Of a DNA stretch of 64,000 nt, positions 8,636-17,530 are shown piece by piece. The DNA is from Brevibacillus fluminis (GTDB taxonomy: Bacteria; Bacillota; Bacilli; Brevibacillales; Brevibacillaceae). The notes under the pieces are model-generated. The model did not search any database, was not told the DNA's origin, and worked only from the letters and a program-made list of their open reading frames with translations. Numbering within the stretch: position 1 is the stretch's first letter; each line of letters opens with the position of its first letter. The position numbers and the translations under genes were made by a program. The stretch lies in assembly GCF_003710825.1 (NCBI RefSeq), contig NZ_RHHQ01000008.1, positions 248,001 through 312,000 of the forward strand, in the 5' to 3' direction.

Positions 8636-10047
8636 CAAGTCACACTCTCCTCTCGCGTCCGTTTCCATTCGCGACAATGGCTGAGCCAGCGCTGGACCAT
8701 TCCAGGATTGGAGGCAAAATGCAAATGCGTATAGCCTGCCAGCACGTTGCCTTGTGCAAAGCCTTCTTTTTTGCGTCCCCGCAGACCACTCACCTCATAG
8801 GCATGATCGTGTTCCAGCTCATGAACCAACGACGAGTAATGGAACTCATGACCGCGTGCCGTCTCTCCAGCCGCAAGCAAGATGCTGTCAGCCAGAGCAA
8901 CTGCCTCGCGATAGCCGAGTGCCGCCAGCTTCGTTTGCATTTTGACCTCGTTATTGACGATGCCGAGCATTTCGTACCGATTGCCCGCGCGGTCGTGGAT
9001 CGCCTCGCATAAAAACATGTAGCCGCCGCATTCCGCGAACGTTGGCAAACCGCCTTCGATCATCGATTTCAGCACGTGCCGGACGTTTACTTGCTCCTCT
9101 AGCCGTGCGGCAAACTCCTCGGGAAACCCGCCGCCGATGTACAAGCCGTCGGCATCAGCCGGAGGCAATTCGCCTGCGAGCGGGCTGAAAAAATGCAGCT
9201 TTGCGCCATACGCTTCCAACAGTTCAAAATTTTCCTGGTAGTAAAAATGAAAGGCCGAGTCGCGCGCAACCGCAATTGTCACCGGCTCTAAGCCCTCATT
9301 ATCGCGTTTCGTAAACAAGATCGGTTCCGGTTTGTCAAAGGAAGCATGCTGCTCGGTTATGGTCAGCAGCTGGTCCAGATCGACCGTCGCCGCGACTTTT
9401 TCCGCCAGCAAGTCAAGCCACGGCTGCAATTCGCCCCGCTCAACCGCAGGGACCAGGCCCAGATGCCGTTCCGGTGCCGTTATCGCCGGATCATGCGGCA
9501 AATAGCCGATGACCGGCACGCCGCACTCTTGCTCGATCGCGGTTTTCACCAGTTGAAAATGGTTGGCGCTCCCCGCGCGGTTGGCGATTACTCCGGCGAT
9601 GTTGACGGCCGGCTCGAGCAGCTGGAAGCCTTTGACGATCGCAGCCGCACTGCGCGCCATCGCCTTGATGTCGACGATCAAAATGACCGGCGCATCCAGC
9701 AGCATCCCGATCTCTGCTGTGCTGCCGCGGTTGCTTTTTGGGTCTTTGCCGTCGTAGAAGCCCATCACGCCCTCGATCAGGCTGATGTCCGCTCCCTCGC
9801 TTGCCCGCCAAAAAATCTCCTTCATCGACGATGGTTCCATCATCCACGTATCGAGATTACGCGAAATGCGTCCCGTCGCGGCTGTGTGAAACGTCGGATC
9901 GATGTAATCTGGACCAACCTTGAAGCCCTGCACCGACATGCCGCGTTTGGCCAGCGCCGCCATCAGTCCGACGGTGAGCGTCGTTTTTCCCGCACCGCTG
10001 CTGGTGCCGCCCAGCACGAGGCGGGGACGTGTCGTAGCCATACTCAT
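8635..10047 (-). CDS. cbiA: Cobyrinic acid a,c-diamide synthase CbiA
   Basis: A glutamine-dependent amidase for the a and c side chains. The 470-residue protein has GGTSSGAGKTT at about 13-23, an ATP-binding domain with IEGVMGFYDG, and a C-terminal class I glutaminase domain with nucleophile Cys340 in FAECGGYMFL and a late GYTHLHF. It overlaps the cbiG stop by four bases. The enzyme acts in the anaerobic order, before adenosylation and CbiP. Confidence 0.96.
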   Translation of the reverse strand: MSMATTRPRLVLGGTSSGAGKTTLTVGLMAALAKRGMSVQGFKVGPDYIDPTFHTAATGRISRNLDTWMMEPSSMKEIFWRASEGADISLIEGVMGFYDGKDPKSNRGSTAEIGMLLDAPVILIVDIKAMARSAAAIVKGFQLLEPAVNIAGVIANRAGSANHFQLVKTAIEQECGVPVIGYLPHDPAITAPERHLGLVPAVERGELQPWLDLLAEKVAATVDLDQLLTITEQHASFDKPEPILFTKRDNEGLEPVTIAVARDSAFHFYYQENFELLEAYGAKLHFFSPLAGELPPADADGLYIGGGFPEEFAARLEEQVNVRHVLKSMIEGGLPTFAECGGYMFLCEAIHDRAGNRYEMLGIVNNEVKMQTKLAALGYREAVALADSILLAAGETARGHEFHYSSLVHELEHDHAYEVSGLRGRKKEGFAQGNVLAGYTHLHFASNPGMVQRWLSHCREWKRTREESVT

Positions 10048-11165
10048 CGTGTCCCCTCCCCTTGCCAGATCGCGAGCGAGATCGTTACATTGCCCGATTT
10101 TTTCTTGGTCAAAAGCGGCTTGTCGGCTTGTGCCGCACGTAATGCAGCAGGCTCACTTACCCCATAAGCGCCGGTGAAGCGGAACACCGTATCCGATTTT
10201 TCGCTCATCGGCATTTCATTCAGCTCGTCAGGCGTATAGGTTTCAAGCGGCCAGCCGTATTTTTCACACACGGCCAAAAGGCCTTCCTCATCCGCTTTGA
10301 TGTTGATCGTCGCCAGCGTGCGGACGCTTTTGATAGAGAGTTTTTGCTCCAGTAAGGTTTCCGTAATGACCGATTCGATCTCGGCTGCAGACGTGCCTCG
10401 GTTGCAGCCGATGCCGATGACGATCGTTTTCGGGCGGTACACGACGCCGTTTCCAAGGAAACGCACCGTTTCCTCCGGTGTGAGCAAGCGGTGCGTCACA
10501 ACCAGCGCCGCCTGGAACGTCGCATCCCACGCTGCCGCAAACGAATCGTAGCTTTTGATTTGCGGCGGGATCGGTTTGTCGGGATACTGCCACCAGTTGC
10601 GCTCCCCGACCTCCTGGATCACGGCGATTTCTTCCTCATTGACCACGCTGGCGCTGACCGGCGTCGCTTTTTCAAACGAATCCAGCTCCCAGCCAAAGGA
10701 ACGGCCAAACAGATCGACGGGAATTGTTTGCTGTACATCCGAAGCTGTGGTGATCACTGGATTGGCGCCGATCAGGCGGGCAACCTCGCGGGTCAGCTCA
10801 TTCGCCCCGCCGAGATGGCCGGAAAGCACGCTGATCGCATGGTCCCCCCGGTCATCGATAACGACAACGGCCGGATCGACCTTTTTGTCTTTCAAAACCG
10901 GGGCGATCATCCGCACGACGGCACCGAGCGAGATGAAGACGATCAACCCTGTATATTCGCGGAAAAAGTCAGGAAACAAAAGGCGCACCGAGCCTTCAAA
11001 AGTGCGGATTCCCTTTTCTTCCTCATCTCCCTGCGTAAATTTGCTCATGTAGTACAAGTCGCTGCCAGGCAGATCGCGCAGCAGCTTACGCGCCATCTCG
11101 ACGCCATGCTTGGTGATGGCAATGATCGCGTATGGCTTCTTTTTCGGATTGGCGACGACGCTCAC
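10044..11165 (-). CDS. cbiG: Cobalt-precorrin-5A hydrolase CbiG
   Basis: This enzyme opens the delta-lactone of cobalt-precorrin-5A and releases acetaldehyde during ring contraction, a step specific to the anaerobic route. The 373-residue protein shows the N-terminal CbiG domain (FISLGAVVRMIAPVLKDKK, then VVIDDRGDHAISVLSGHLGG) and the C-terminal domain with GIGCNRGTSAAEIE. It sits between cbiF and cbiA with four-base overlaps. Its presence is strong evidence for the early-cobalt pathway. Confidence 0.96.
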   Translation of the reverse strand: MSVVANPKKKPYAIIAITKHGVEMARKLLRDLPGSDLYYMSKFTQGDEEEKGIRTFEGSVRLLFPDFFREYTGLIVFISLGAVVRMIAPVLKDKKVDPAVVVIDDRGDHAISVLSGHLGGANELTREVARLIGANPVITTASDVQQTIPVDLFGRSFGWELDSFEKATPVSASVVNEEEIAVIQEVGERNWWQYPDKPIPPQIKSYDSFAAAWDATFQAALVVTHRLLTPEETVRFLGNGVVYRPKTIVIGIGCNRGTSAAEIESVITETLLEQKLSIKSVRTLATINIKADEEGLLAVCEKYGWPLETYTPDELNEMPMSEKSDTVFRFTGAYGVSEPAALRAAQADKPLLTKKKSGNVTISLAIWQGEGTR

Positions 11166-11956
11166 GACTGTTTCACTCCCTTGCGGAAACGATGGGTGAA
11201 CTCCTTATCGTAGAGCTTGGAGCGGTGCTCCGAGGTGTCATGCAGTGTCGGATCAAGTGCCCAGCCCGCCAAAATCATCGCGTGGTTGCGGATGCCGTTG
11301 GCTGCCATATCGGCGTCGAGAGACTTCAAGGTCGTGCGCACGATTTTTTCATCTGGCCAGGACGCACGCTGTACCACCGCAACAGGCGTGTCCTCACTCC
11401 ATCCTGCGGACAAGAGCTCGTTTACCACCTTTTTGGTCAAGGTCGCGCTCAAATACAGCGCAATGGTCGCGTGATGGCTCGCCAGATCAGCCAGCTTTTC
11501 CCGATCCGGCACCGGTGTTCTGCCTTCCGCACGAGTCAAAATCAGCGTCTGGGTCAATTCGGGCACGGTCAGCTCGGCCTGCAAGGCTGCTGCTGCCGCA
11601 AAGACCGAGCTAACGCCCGGAATGATCGTGAACGCGACTTTTGCCTGCTTCAGCAGCACCATTTGCTCCAAAATCGCTCCATACACCGATGGATCACCTG
11701 TATGAACGCGTGCGACGCTTTTGCCAGCCTGCACGCGGTCGACCATTGTCTCCACCATTTCGTCGAGCGCCATGCCAGCGCTTTTCAGCACCTCGGCATC
11801 CGGGCGTGCCCTCGCGATCAGCTCGTCATTGACCAGTGAGTCGGTATAGATGACGACATCGGCCGTTTGCAAAATGCGCAAGCCTTTGACAGTGATCAAA
11901 TCCGGGTCGCCCGGTCCAGCCCCGACGATATAGACTTGCGGCAGCAGTTTTTCCAT
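11162..11956 (-). CDS. cbiF: Cobalt-precorrin-4 C11-methyltransferase CbiF (CobM)
   Basis: A SAM-dependent uroporphyrinogen-III-methylase-like enzyme of 264 residues when started at the ATG at 11956, which shares a base with the cbiL stop (TAATG). The N-terminal glycine-rich loop reads VGAGPGDPDLITVKG, followed by the family pattern VARVHTGDPSVYGA and PGVSSVFAAAA. Longer starts would run into cbiL. It methylates C11 before CbiG acts. Confidence 0.95.
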   Translation of the reverse strand: MEKLLPQVYIVGAGPGDPDLITVKGLRILQTADVVIYTDSLVNDELIARARPDAEVLKSAGMALDEMVETMVDRVQAGKSVARVHTGDPSVYGAILEQMVLLKQAKVAFTIIPGVSSVFAAAAALQAELTVPELTQTLILTRAEGRTPVPDREKLADLASHHATIALYLSATLTKKVVNELLSAGWSEDTPVAVVQRASWPDEKIVRTTLKSLDADMAANGIRNHAMILAGWALDPTLHDTSEHRSKLYDKEFTHRFRKGVKQS

Positions 11957-12678
11957 TAAGCTACGCCCCCTTTGCGCACGACCATCAAGGTCAAGTATTC
12001 CAGCTCCTGGCCTTTCAAACGTCGCACATCGCGCCAAATCGACTCTTCGCCTGACGTGACCTTGGTGACAACGGACGCCGCATCGACGAGCTCTAGCTCA
12101 TGAAGCAGCTCGAGCACCATATCGAGCACCTTCGCCACTTTGAGGAAAATCACCGTGTCATTAGCTTCCAGCACTTGACGCATCGCATCCCGGTCATCGG
12201 TGGCAGGCACAATCGCCACCTGCTCGTCACCGTCTGCCAGTGGCACGCCCAATTGCGCCGCAGCGCCGAGCACCGAAGAGATGCCTGGCACAGTCACGAT
12301 CTGTACCTCGGGATGAAGCGCGTTCATCTGGCGTGCCATATGGATAAACGTGCTGTACAGATTCGGGTCGCCCTCAGTGACGAACACGACGTTTTTGCCA
12401 GCTGCCAGCTTGGCGTACACCTGCTCGACCGTTTTCGTCCATTGCTTGTTCAAGACGGACGCGTCTCTTGTCATCGGGAAAATCAAACCGAGCATCTCTT
12501 TGCCAAGACCGTTCGTGTACTGCTCGACGATGGACAGCGCGTAGCTTTTCGCTCCGGACCGCTTGCTCGGATACGCGATCACATCCGCCTCTTTCATCAG
12601 GCGGAACGCTTTCACCGTAATTAGCTCGGGATCTCCAGGCCCAATTCCTACTCCGTATAACGTACCTGTTGCACTCAT
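11956..12678 (-). CDS. cbiL: Cobalt-factor-II / precorrin-2 C20-methyltransferase CbiL
   Basis: A 240-residue SAM-dependent tetrapyrrole methylase. Signatures are GVGIGPGDPELITVKA at the N-terminus, then FVTEGDPNLYSTF and VPGISSVLGAAA. It methylates C20 of cobalt-sirohydrochlorin made by CbiX. The start overlaps the cbiET stop as ATGA. Confidence 0.95.
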   Translation of the reverse strand: MSATGTLYGVGIGPGDPELITVKAFRLMKEADVIAYPSKRSGAKSYALSIVEQYTNGLGKEMLGLIFPMTRDASVLNKQWTKTVEQVYAKLAAGKNVVFVTEGDPNLYSTFIHMARQMNALHPEVQIVTVPGISSVLGAAAQLGVPLADGDEQVAIVPATDDRDAMRQVLEANDTVIFLKVAKVLDMVLELLHELELVDAASVVTKVTSGEESIWRDVRRLKGQELEYLTLMVVRKGGVA

Positions 12679-13931
12679 GCTTGGTCGCCCTCTCTTTCCG
12701 CCTCCACCGGAATTTTTCCGGTTATCACATAAACAGGGTTAAGCCCCTCTAGTCTCGTCAAATGCAAAATCGGCTTGCTGCGCGAAACTTGCAGCATCGT
12801 CACCGAAGTCTCGAAGCCTGCCTCCTTCAATGCCTGCATCGCCTCATACAAATTCTCGATCGTGACCGCATTCAGCACGAATCGGCCGTTCGGACGCAAC
12901 CGCTCGCGACACAGCTGGATCAACTCAACCAGCTCGCCGCCGCTTCCACCGACAAACACTGCGTCCGGGTCCGGAAATTGCTCCAAACCTTGCGGCGCTT
13001 TCGCGTGTACGAGCGTGATGTCCGTACGGAATTTTTTTGCATTGGCAATCGCATTTTCCAGATCTGGCTCGTTTTTTTCCACGGCAAACACTTGGCCATT
13101 GCGTGCAATTCGCGCCGCCTCAATCGCCACAGATCCTGTCGCCGTGCCGATATCCCAGACGATGCTGTCTGACTTCAGATTCATTTCCGCCAGACTGACC
13201 ACGCGCACTTCTTTTTTCGTGATCAGGCCTTTGTCCGGCTTACGCTGCTGGAACTGATCGTCCTCGATGCCAAGCCCCCAATGCGGCGGATTGGCCCCTG
13301 CACGCTGACGCAAAATCAGCACGTTAAGCGGGTCGCACTCGGTCTCGGCCAAATCCGCGAGCGAAAACCAACGGCAGCGCTCATCCGGATTGCCCAGCCT
13401 CTCGGCAACAAATGCTTCATACTCATCCATGCCGTAATCGAGCAAGTATTGCGCCACGCGTGCCGGCGTATTCTCCTTGTCGGTCAAAAGCGCAACCTTT
13501 GCCTTGCCATCCAACCGTTGGGCAAGCCCTGTGATCGGTCTGCCATGAACGCTATCGATATGCGCATCCTGGCTGCTTTCCTTCATGCGTGAAAACGCAA
13601 GCTGCACGCTGCTAAAATGCGGGATGATCCGCACTGCGTCCGCTCCCAGCTTTTTCGCCAGGAGACCGCCGATTCCGTAGAACAGCGGGTCGCCGGATGC
13701 CAGCACGACGACGCGCAGCCCGGCCTCCTGCTGCTTGCGAATCTCTTCAATCGCCCACAGCACGCCTGTTTTGAGCGGCATTTTTTCGGCACGAGACTCA
13801 GGGAAAAACGAAAGATGTCGCTCCCCGCCTACCAAAAGATCCGCCGCGGAAATGCTCTCCACCGCCTGCGGAAACAGCCCTGCCGCTCCGTCATCCCCGA
13901 TCCCGATCACTGTCACCGGAGTCATTTCCAT
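12675..13931 (-). CDS. cbiET: Fused cobalt-precorrin-7 C5/C15-methyltransferase and decarboxylase CbiET (CobL type)
   Basis: The 418-residue fusion has two parts. Residues 1 to about 200 are a CbiE-type SAM methylase (VIGIGDDGAAGL, LASGDPLFYGIG). From about 235 onward it is a CbiT-type Rossmann methyltransferase with motif I WDIGTATGSVAIE. The C-terminal half methylates C15 and decarboxylates the acetate side chain; the N-terminal half methylates C5. The start at 13931 has GGGGAGGG nine bases upstream and lies inside the last 41 bases of cbiD. Confidence 0.94.
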   Translation of the reverse strand: MEMTPVTVIGIGDDGAAGLFPQAVESISAADLLVGGERHLSFFPESRAEKMPLKTGVLWAIEEIRKQQEAGLRVVVLASGDPLFYGIGGLLAKKLGADAVRIIPHFSSVQLAFSRMKESSQDAHIDSVHGRPITGLAQRLDGKAKVALLTDKENTPARVAQYLLDYGMDEYEAFVAERLGNPDERCRWFSLADLAETECDPLNVLILRQRAGANPPHWGLGIEDDQFQQRKPDKGLITKKEVRVVSLAEMNLKSDSIVWDIGTATGSVAIEAARIARNGQVFAVEKNEPDLENAIANAKKFRTDITLVHAKAPQGLEQFPDPDAVFVGGSGGELVELIQLCRERLRPNGRFVLNAVTIENLYEAMQALKEAGFETSVTMLQVSRSKPILHLTRLEGLNPVYVITGKIPVEAEREGDQA

Positions 13932-15036
13932 CGTACATAGCCCTCCCCAAAATCGCGCCCTGCATGGTTGTCAGGATCGTCTCAATCTCGATTTCTCCAC
14001 CTACATGGCGGTGTACCTCACGACTGCAGCATGCTGCGAGCAAGTCAAAAAACTGCGGCAATCCCGCTGCCGTCATCAGCTCGCCAGCATGTGTCGCGGT
14101 ATTGGCGGTGCGAACCTGCTCTTGCAGCGCTTCATCCGCACCTGCATCTGCCGCGACCGCCGCGAGGAAGTTAAAGTCTACCGGGGCGCTTTTGGAATGA
14201 ACCATCATCACGCCCTGCGCGACTTTTGACAGCTTCCCCATCATGCCGACCACCGACAGACGACGAAAGCCTTGCTTTTTCCCATGAAGCGCGCTGAACC
14301 CGACGAAATCGCCCATCTGGATGAACGCCTCCTCGGGCCACTCCGGGTACAGCTCTATCGCTGTCTTTTCCGACCGTCCGCCCGTTGTTAGGGCGAGTGC
14401 CTGGCATCCCGACGCTTTCGCCACCTTGATCGCCTGCACGACGGACGCTTTATACGCTGCCGTGGAGAAAGGCACCACGATGCCTCGCGTACCCAGGATA
14501 GAAATGCCGCCTAAGATGCCTAGTCGCTCGTTCAGCGTCTTTTTGGCGATTTCCTCACCCTGTGGCACGGAGATCGTCACTTTCACGCCACGGTCCATCA
14601 GTTCATACTGGTTCAACACTTCCTGCACGGTTGTGCGCAGCATTTTGCGCGGGACGGGATTGATGGCAGGCTCACCGACCGGAACGGCCAAGCCAGGCTT
14701 CGTCACCCGTCCAACGCCAACCCCACCGTCGAGAACGATACCCGGTTCCTCCTGCCATTCCACCCGCGCTAAAATCAGCGCTCCATGCGTGGCATCCGGA
14801 TCGTCACCGCCATCCTTGATCACGCCGGATTCGACCCAATTGTCACCGGTTTCTTGACTGACAATCGTAAACGTGACCCGCTCCCCAATCGGCAGCAAAA
14901 TCTCCGATAAGGTGACCGGCTCCCCGGTGATCAGTCGTACGAGAGATGCCTTTGCGGCCGCCGTCGCGTTCGAGCCGGTGGTGTAGCCGTGCCGGAGCGG
15001 TTTGTCGCTCTCCGCTTCCGTCGACGTTTTCGCCAT
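13891..15036 (-). CDS. cbiD: Cobalt-precorrin-5B C1-methyltransferase CbiD
   Basis: A 381-residue enzyme with the CbiD signatures LRHGYTTGSNATAAAKA near the N-terminus, VLDGGVGVGRVTKPGLAVPV, and GTRGIVVPFSTAAYKASV. CbiD is found only in the anaerobic route, where it methylates C1 after ring contraction. The stop lies two bases upstream-adjacent to cbiC in reading order (two-base gap), and its 3-prime end overlaps cbiET by 41 bases, the longest overlap in the operon. Confidence 0.95.
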   Translation of the reverse strand: MAKTSTEAESDKPLRHGYTTGSNATAAAKASLVRLITGEPVTLSEILLPIGERVTFTIVSQETGDNWVESGVIKDGGDDPDATHGALILARVEWQEEPGIVLDGGVGVGRVTKPGLAVPVGEPAINPVPRKMLRTTVQEVLNQYELMDRGVKVTISVPQGEEIAKKTLNERLGILGGISILGTRGIVVPFSTAAYKASVVQAIKVAKASGCQALALTTGGRSEKTAIELYPEWPEEAFIQMGDFVGFSALHGKKQGFRRLSVVGMMGKLSKVAQGVMMVHSKSAPVDFNFLAAVAADAGADEALQEQVRTANTATHAGELMTAAGLPQFFDLLAACCSREVHRHVGGEIEIETILTTMQGAILGRAMYDGNDSGDSDRDRG

Positions 15037-15038
15037 GC

Positions 15039-15698
15039 TTACTCGCCTCGCTCCGTCGCCAGCAGCGACAAGGCATTAATCATCGATACCGCTACAGGGC
15101 TGCCGCCTTTGCGGCCGATGTTAGTGATGAACGGTACATCCAGCTTGAGCAGCTCTTCTTTGGACTCAGCCGCCGAAACGAAGCCGACTGGCACGCCTAC
15201 GATCAGAGACGGCTTCGCAATGCCTTCCTTCACCAAGCGAATCAGCTCCAAGAGTGCGGTCGGGGCGTTCCCGATCGCATAAATGCCGCCCTCTACTTCG
15301 CGCACCGCTTTGCGGATCGAAATGATCGCACGCGTGGTATTCTCTTTTTTCGCTTCCGCCATGACGTCCTTGTCGGAAATGTAGACGCGGACATCGCCGC
15401 CGAACGCTTCCAGACGCGGCTTGCTAATGCCGACCTGCACCATCTGCACATCCGCCAAAATTGGTTCTCCGGCACGAATCGCCGCGATACCCGATTCGAT
15501 CGCACGCGGATGGAATTGCACGCTTCTGCCCAGTTCGAAGTCAGCTGTCGCGTGGATCACGCGCTGCACGATACGGAATTGCTCAGGCGAATAATCGTGC
15601 GGCCCCAGTTCCTCCGTGATGATTTCAAAGCTTTTTTCTTCGATTTCTTGCGGTTGCACGGTCAAAGGCTGGAATTCGGTATGGAAGGATGAAGACAT
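15039..15698 (-). CDS. cbiC: Cobalt-precorrin-8 methylmutase CbiC
   Basis: A 219-residue CbiC/CobH protein that moves the methyl group from C11 to C12 to give cobyrinic acid. The catalytic histidine is probably that in QRVIHATADFE; GNAPTALLELI and VGVPVGFVSAAESKEEL are family signatures. It follows cbiJ with a six-base gap. Confidence 0.95.
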   Translation of the reverse strand: MSSSFHTEFQPLTVQPQEIEEKSFEIITEELGPHDYSPEQFRIVQRVIHATADFELGRSVQFHPRAIESGIAAIRAGEPILADVQMVQVGISKPRLEAFGGDVRVYISDKDVMAEAKKENTTRAIISIRKAVREVEGGIYAIGNAPTALLELIRLVKEGIAKPSLIVGVPVGFVSAAESKEELLKLDVPFITNIGRKGGSPVAVSMINALSLLATERGE

Positions 15699-15704
15699 TT
15701 GGAA

Positions 15705-16487
15705 TTACCCCCTCGATGGAATTGGATATTTATCGATCAGATGGACGAGCACGTCGTCAAAGCTGCTGTAAGAAGCACCGTAGGCCAATTTCGGCCGATC
15801 GATCATGATCGTGAAAATGTTCATTTCAAGCGCAGCCTCCAGCTTTTCGTCCACCGCGCCGACCTGTCCGCTCTCTTTGGTGATCATGACATCGACGCCG
15901 TAATGCTGATACAGCGCTGCATTCAATTCTTTGGAAAACGGGCCTTGCATCGCCACTATGTTTTTTTGCGGTACGCCCAATGCCTCGCATTTTTCCATAT
16001 TGTCCAGCCGGGGCAGCATGCGTGCCACCAGGCGAATGTCGGGATCGCCCAGCAAATGCTTTGTGAAGACGCCCAACGTTTTGCTGCCGGTAGTCAGCAT
16101 GATGACACCTTTGCGCTCTTTAGCAGCAAGTGCAGCTGCCTCGTAGTCCGGCACAATTTGCACCAGCGGATGATTGATGTAATCCCGCGTTTCCCGTTCA
16201 TAGCGCAAGTACGGGACGCCAAGCTGCTCGGCTGCGGCCATCGCATTTTTGGACGCTTCCTCGGCAAACGGGTGCGTAGCATCGACGATTACCGCGACGC
16301 CAAGCTCCTGGGAGTAGCTGACCATCTCATCAAGCGGCAGCCGCCCGACCCGTGTCTCGATCTCTTGTTCGCGCAGACTTGTGGCAGCTGAATCGGTCAC
16401 GACCGTGGCGACGAGCGGATAGCCTTTTTCTTTCAGCAGCACCGCCAGCTCGCGTGCGTCGCTCGTCCCTGCCAGAAACAAAATCAT
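15705..16487 (-). CDS. cbiJ: Cobalt-precorrin-6A reductase CbiJ (CobK type)
   Basis: This 260-residue NAD(P)H-dependent reductase of the CobK/CbiJ family opens with LAGTSDARELAVLL, the nucleotide-binding start of the family. VDATHPFAEEASKNA and MLTTGSKTLGVF are other hallmarks. It reduces one double bond of cobalt-precorrin-6A. It overlaps cbiX by four bases (ATGA). Confidence 0.94.
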   Translation of the reverse strand: MILFLAGTSDARELAVLLKEKGYPLVATVVTDSAATSLREQEIETRVGRLPLDEMVSYSQELGVAVIVDATHPFAEEASKNAMAAAEQLGVPYLRYERETRDYINHPLVQIVPDYEAAALAAKERKGVIMLTTGSKTLGVFTKHLLGDPDIRLVARMLPRLDNMEKCEALGVPQKNIVAMQGPFSKELNAALYQHYGVDVMITKESGQVGAVDEKLEAALEMNIFTIMIDRPKLAYGASYSSFDDVLVHLIDKYPIPSRG

Positions 16488-17515
16488 GACGACGCCCCCT
16501 CTTTTTTGCCGGAAGGATTGTGGTGGTCATGATCATGGTGATAATCGTGATCATGGTGATGATCATGGTCGTGGTGGTGATCGTGATCGTGATCATGATC
16601 ATGGTCGTGATGATGGTGATGGTCGAATACGACCATTTTGCGGAACGCGCACATGTCGCAGTTTGCGACCGCTTTTCCTTCCAGCGCCTCGATCGCCCGC
16701 TCTGCCACCAGGTCGGTCAAATGATCATGGAAGCCGAGGAACTCAGCCAGCTCCACCCGGACATCGGGCCGGCTTGCGCGGAAGGCGGCGAGCAAATCGT
16801 TCAGGCGATTCATCAAGACGCCGGTAAACAGCAAGTAAGGCAGCACGTACACCGTCTTGGCGCCGCCCTGCAGACAACGCTCCAAGCCTTCCTCCGGCGT
16901 CGGACGCGTCACGCCCATATAGGCTAACTCCAAATCAGCCACGCCGGATGCTTCCCAGAGCAAGCGCCCGATCTTGTACAGCTCGCTGTTTGCATCCGCG
17001 TCGCTAGAACCGCGTCCGACCAGCAAAATCGCCGTTTCAGAAAGCGGATGACCCTGCTCCTTGAGCGCGGACTGATTCACGACGGACAGCAGGGAGGCAG
17101 TGCCGGCAACAGAGGTCGCCGCCTGCTCCAACACCGCTTCACCTTGCGCGTTCTTAAGGCGGTCCAGCAAAATTTCGATAATATTTTCATGCACGCCGAT
17201 CGGTCGGCCATAGGTGAAAGTCACATTCGGGTATTTTTCGCGCGCCTCGTCTAATTCGTGCGGAATGTGCAGCTTGGCATGCCCGGCAGAAAACAGCATG
17301 ATCGGCACTGCAGCGATGCGAGTCGCACCCTGCTCCACGCAGCGGCGAATACCCGTCGCGATCGTCGGCACCGTCAGCTCCAGAAAACAGGACTCAAAAA
17401 TCGGCACGTCTGTGCGCTGGCGAAGAACCTCCTCCACCTTTTTCGTGAAGGCGAGCAACTGCTCGTTGCCCGCCTGTTCTCTACTGCCATGCCCGATAAA
17501 TAAAATCGCATCCAT
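16484..17515 (-). CDS. cbiX: Sirohydrochlorin cobaltochelatase CbiX, long form with CxxC and His/Asp-rich tail
   Basis: It inserts Co2+ into sirohydrochlorin, the committed step of the early-cobalt route. The 343-residue protein has two chelatase repeats; the first carries the active-site FIGHGSRE (His8), the second GRGSSDAD. Near the C-terminus Cys286 and Cys289 form a CxxC (NCDMCAF), and residues about 298-332 are almost entirely His and Asp. Bacillus megaterium CbiX-long is known to have a similar iron-sulfur motif and His-rich tail. The tail probably buffers or delivers cobalt. Confidence 0.95.
   Translation of the reverse strand: MDAILFIGHGSREQAGNEQLLAFTKKVEEVLRQRTDVPIFESCFLELTVPTIATGIRRCVEQGATRIAAVPIMLFSAGHAKLHIPHELDEAREKYPNVTFTYGRPIGVHENIIEILLDRLKNAQGEAVLEQAATSVAGTASLLSVVNQSALKEQGHPLSETAILLVGRGSSDADANSELYKIGRLLWEASGVADLELAYMGVTRPTPEEGLERCLQGGAKTVYVLPYLLFTGVLMNRLNDLLAAFRASRPDVRVELAEFLGFHDHLTDLVAERAIEALEGKAVANCDMCAFRKMVVFDHHHHHDHDHDHDHDHHHDHDHHHDHDYHHDHDHHNPSGKKEGASS
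16518..16623. repeat. Low-complexity DNA encoding the CbiX His/Asp tail
   Basis: About 105 bases are built from repeated CAT/CAC/GAT/GAC codons of the CbiX tail (seen on the plus strand as recurring GATCATG and GGTGAT units). Such tracts are prone to length change by replication slippage. Confidence 0.85.
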
Positions 17516-17530
17516 CTATATGTGCCTCCT

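Noticed and set aside
16518..16623. Regular short repeats that might suggest a CRISPR array
   Set aside because: There are no 25-40-base repeats with unique spacers; the periodicity comes from codons of the CbiX tail.
16520..16927. Plus-strand frame rich in Met, Val and Ile opposite cbiX
   Set aside because: It is the antisense reading of the His/Asp codon repeats of cbiX and has no ribosome binding site.
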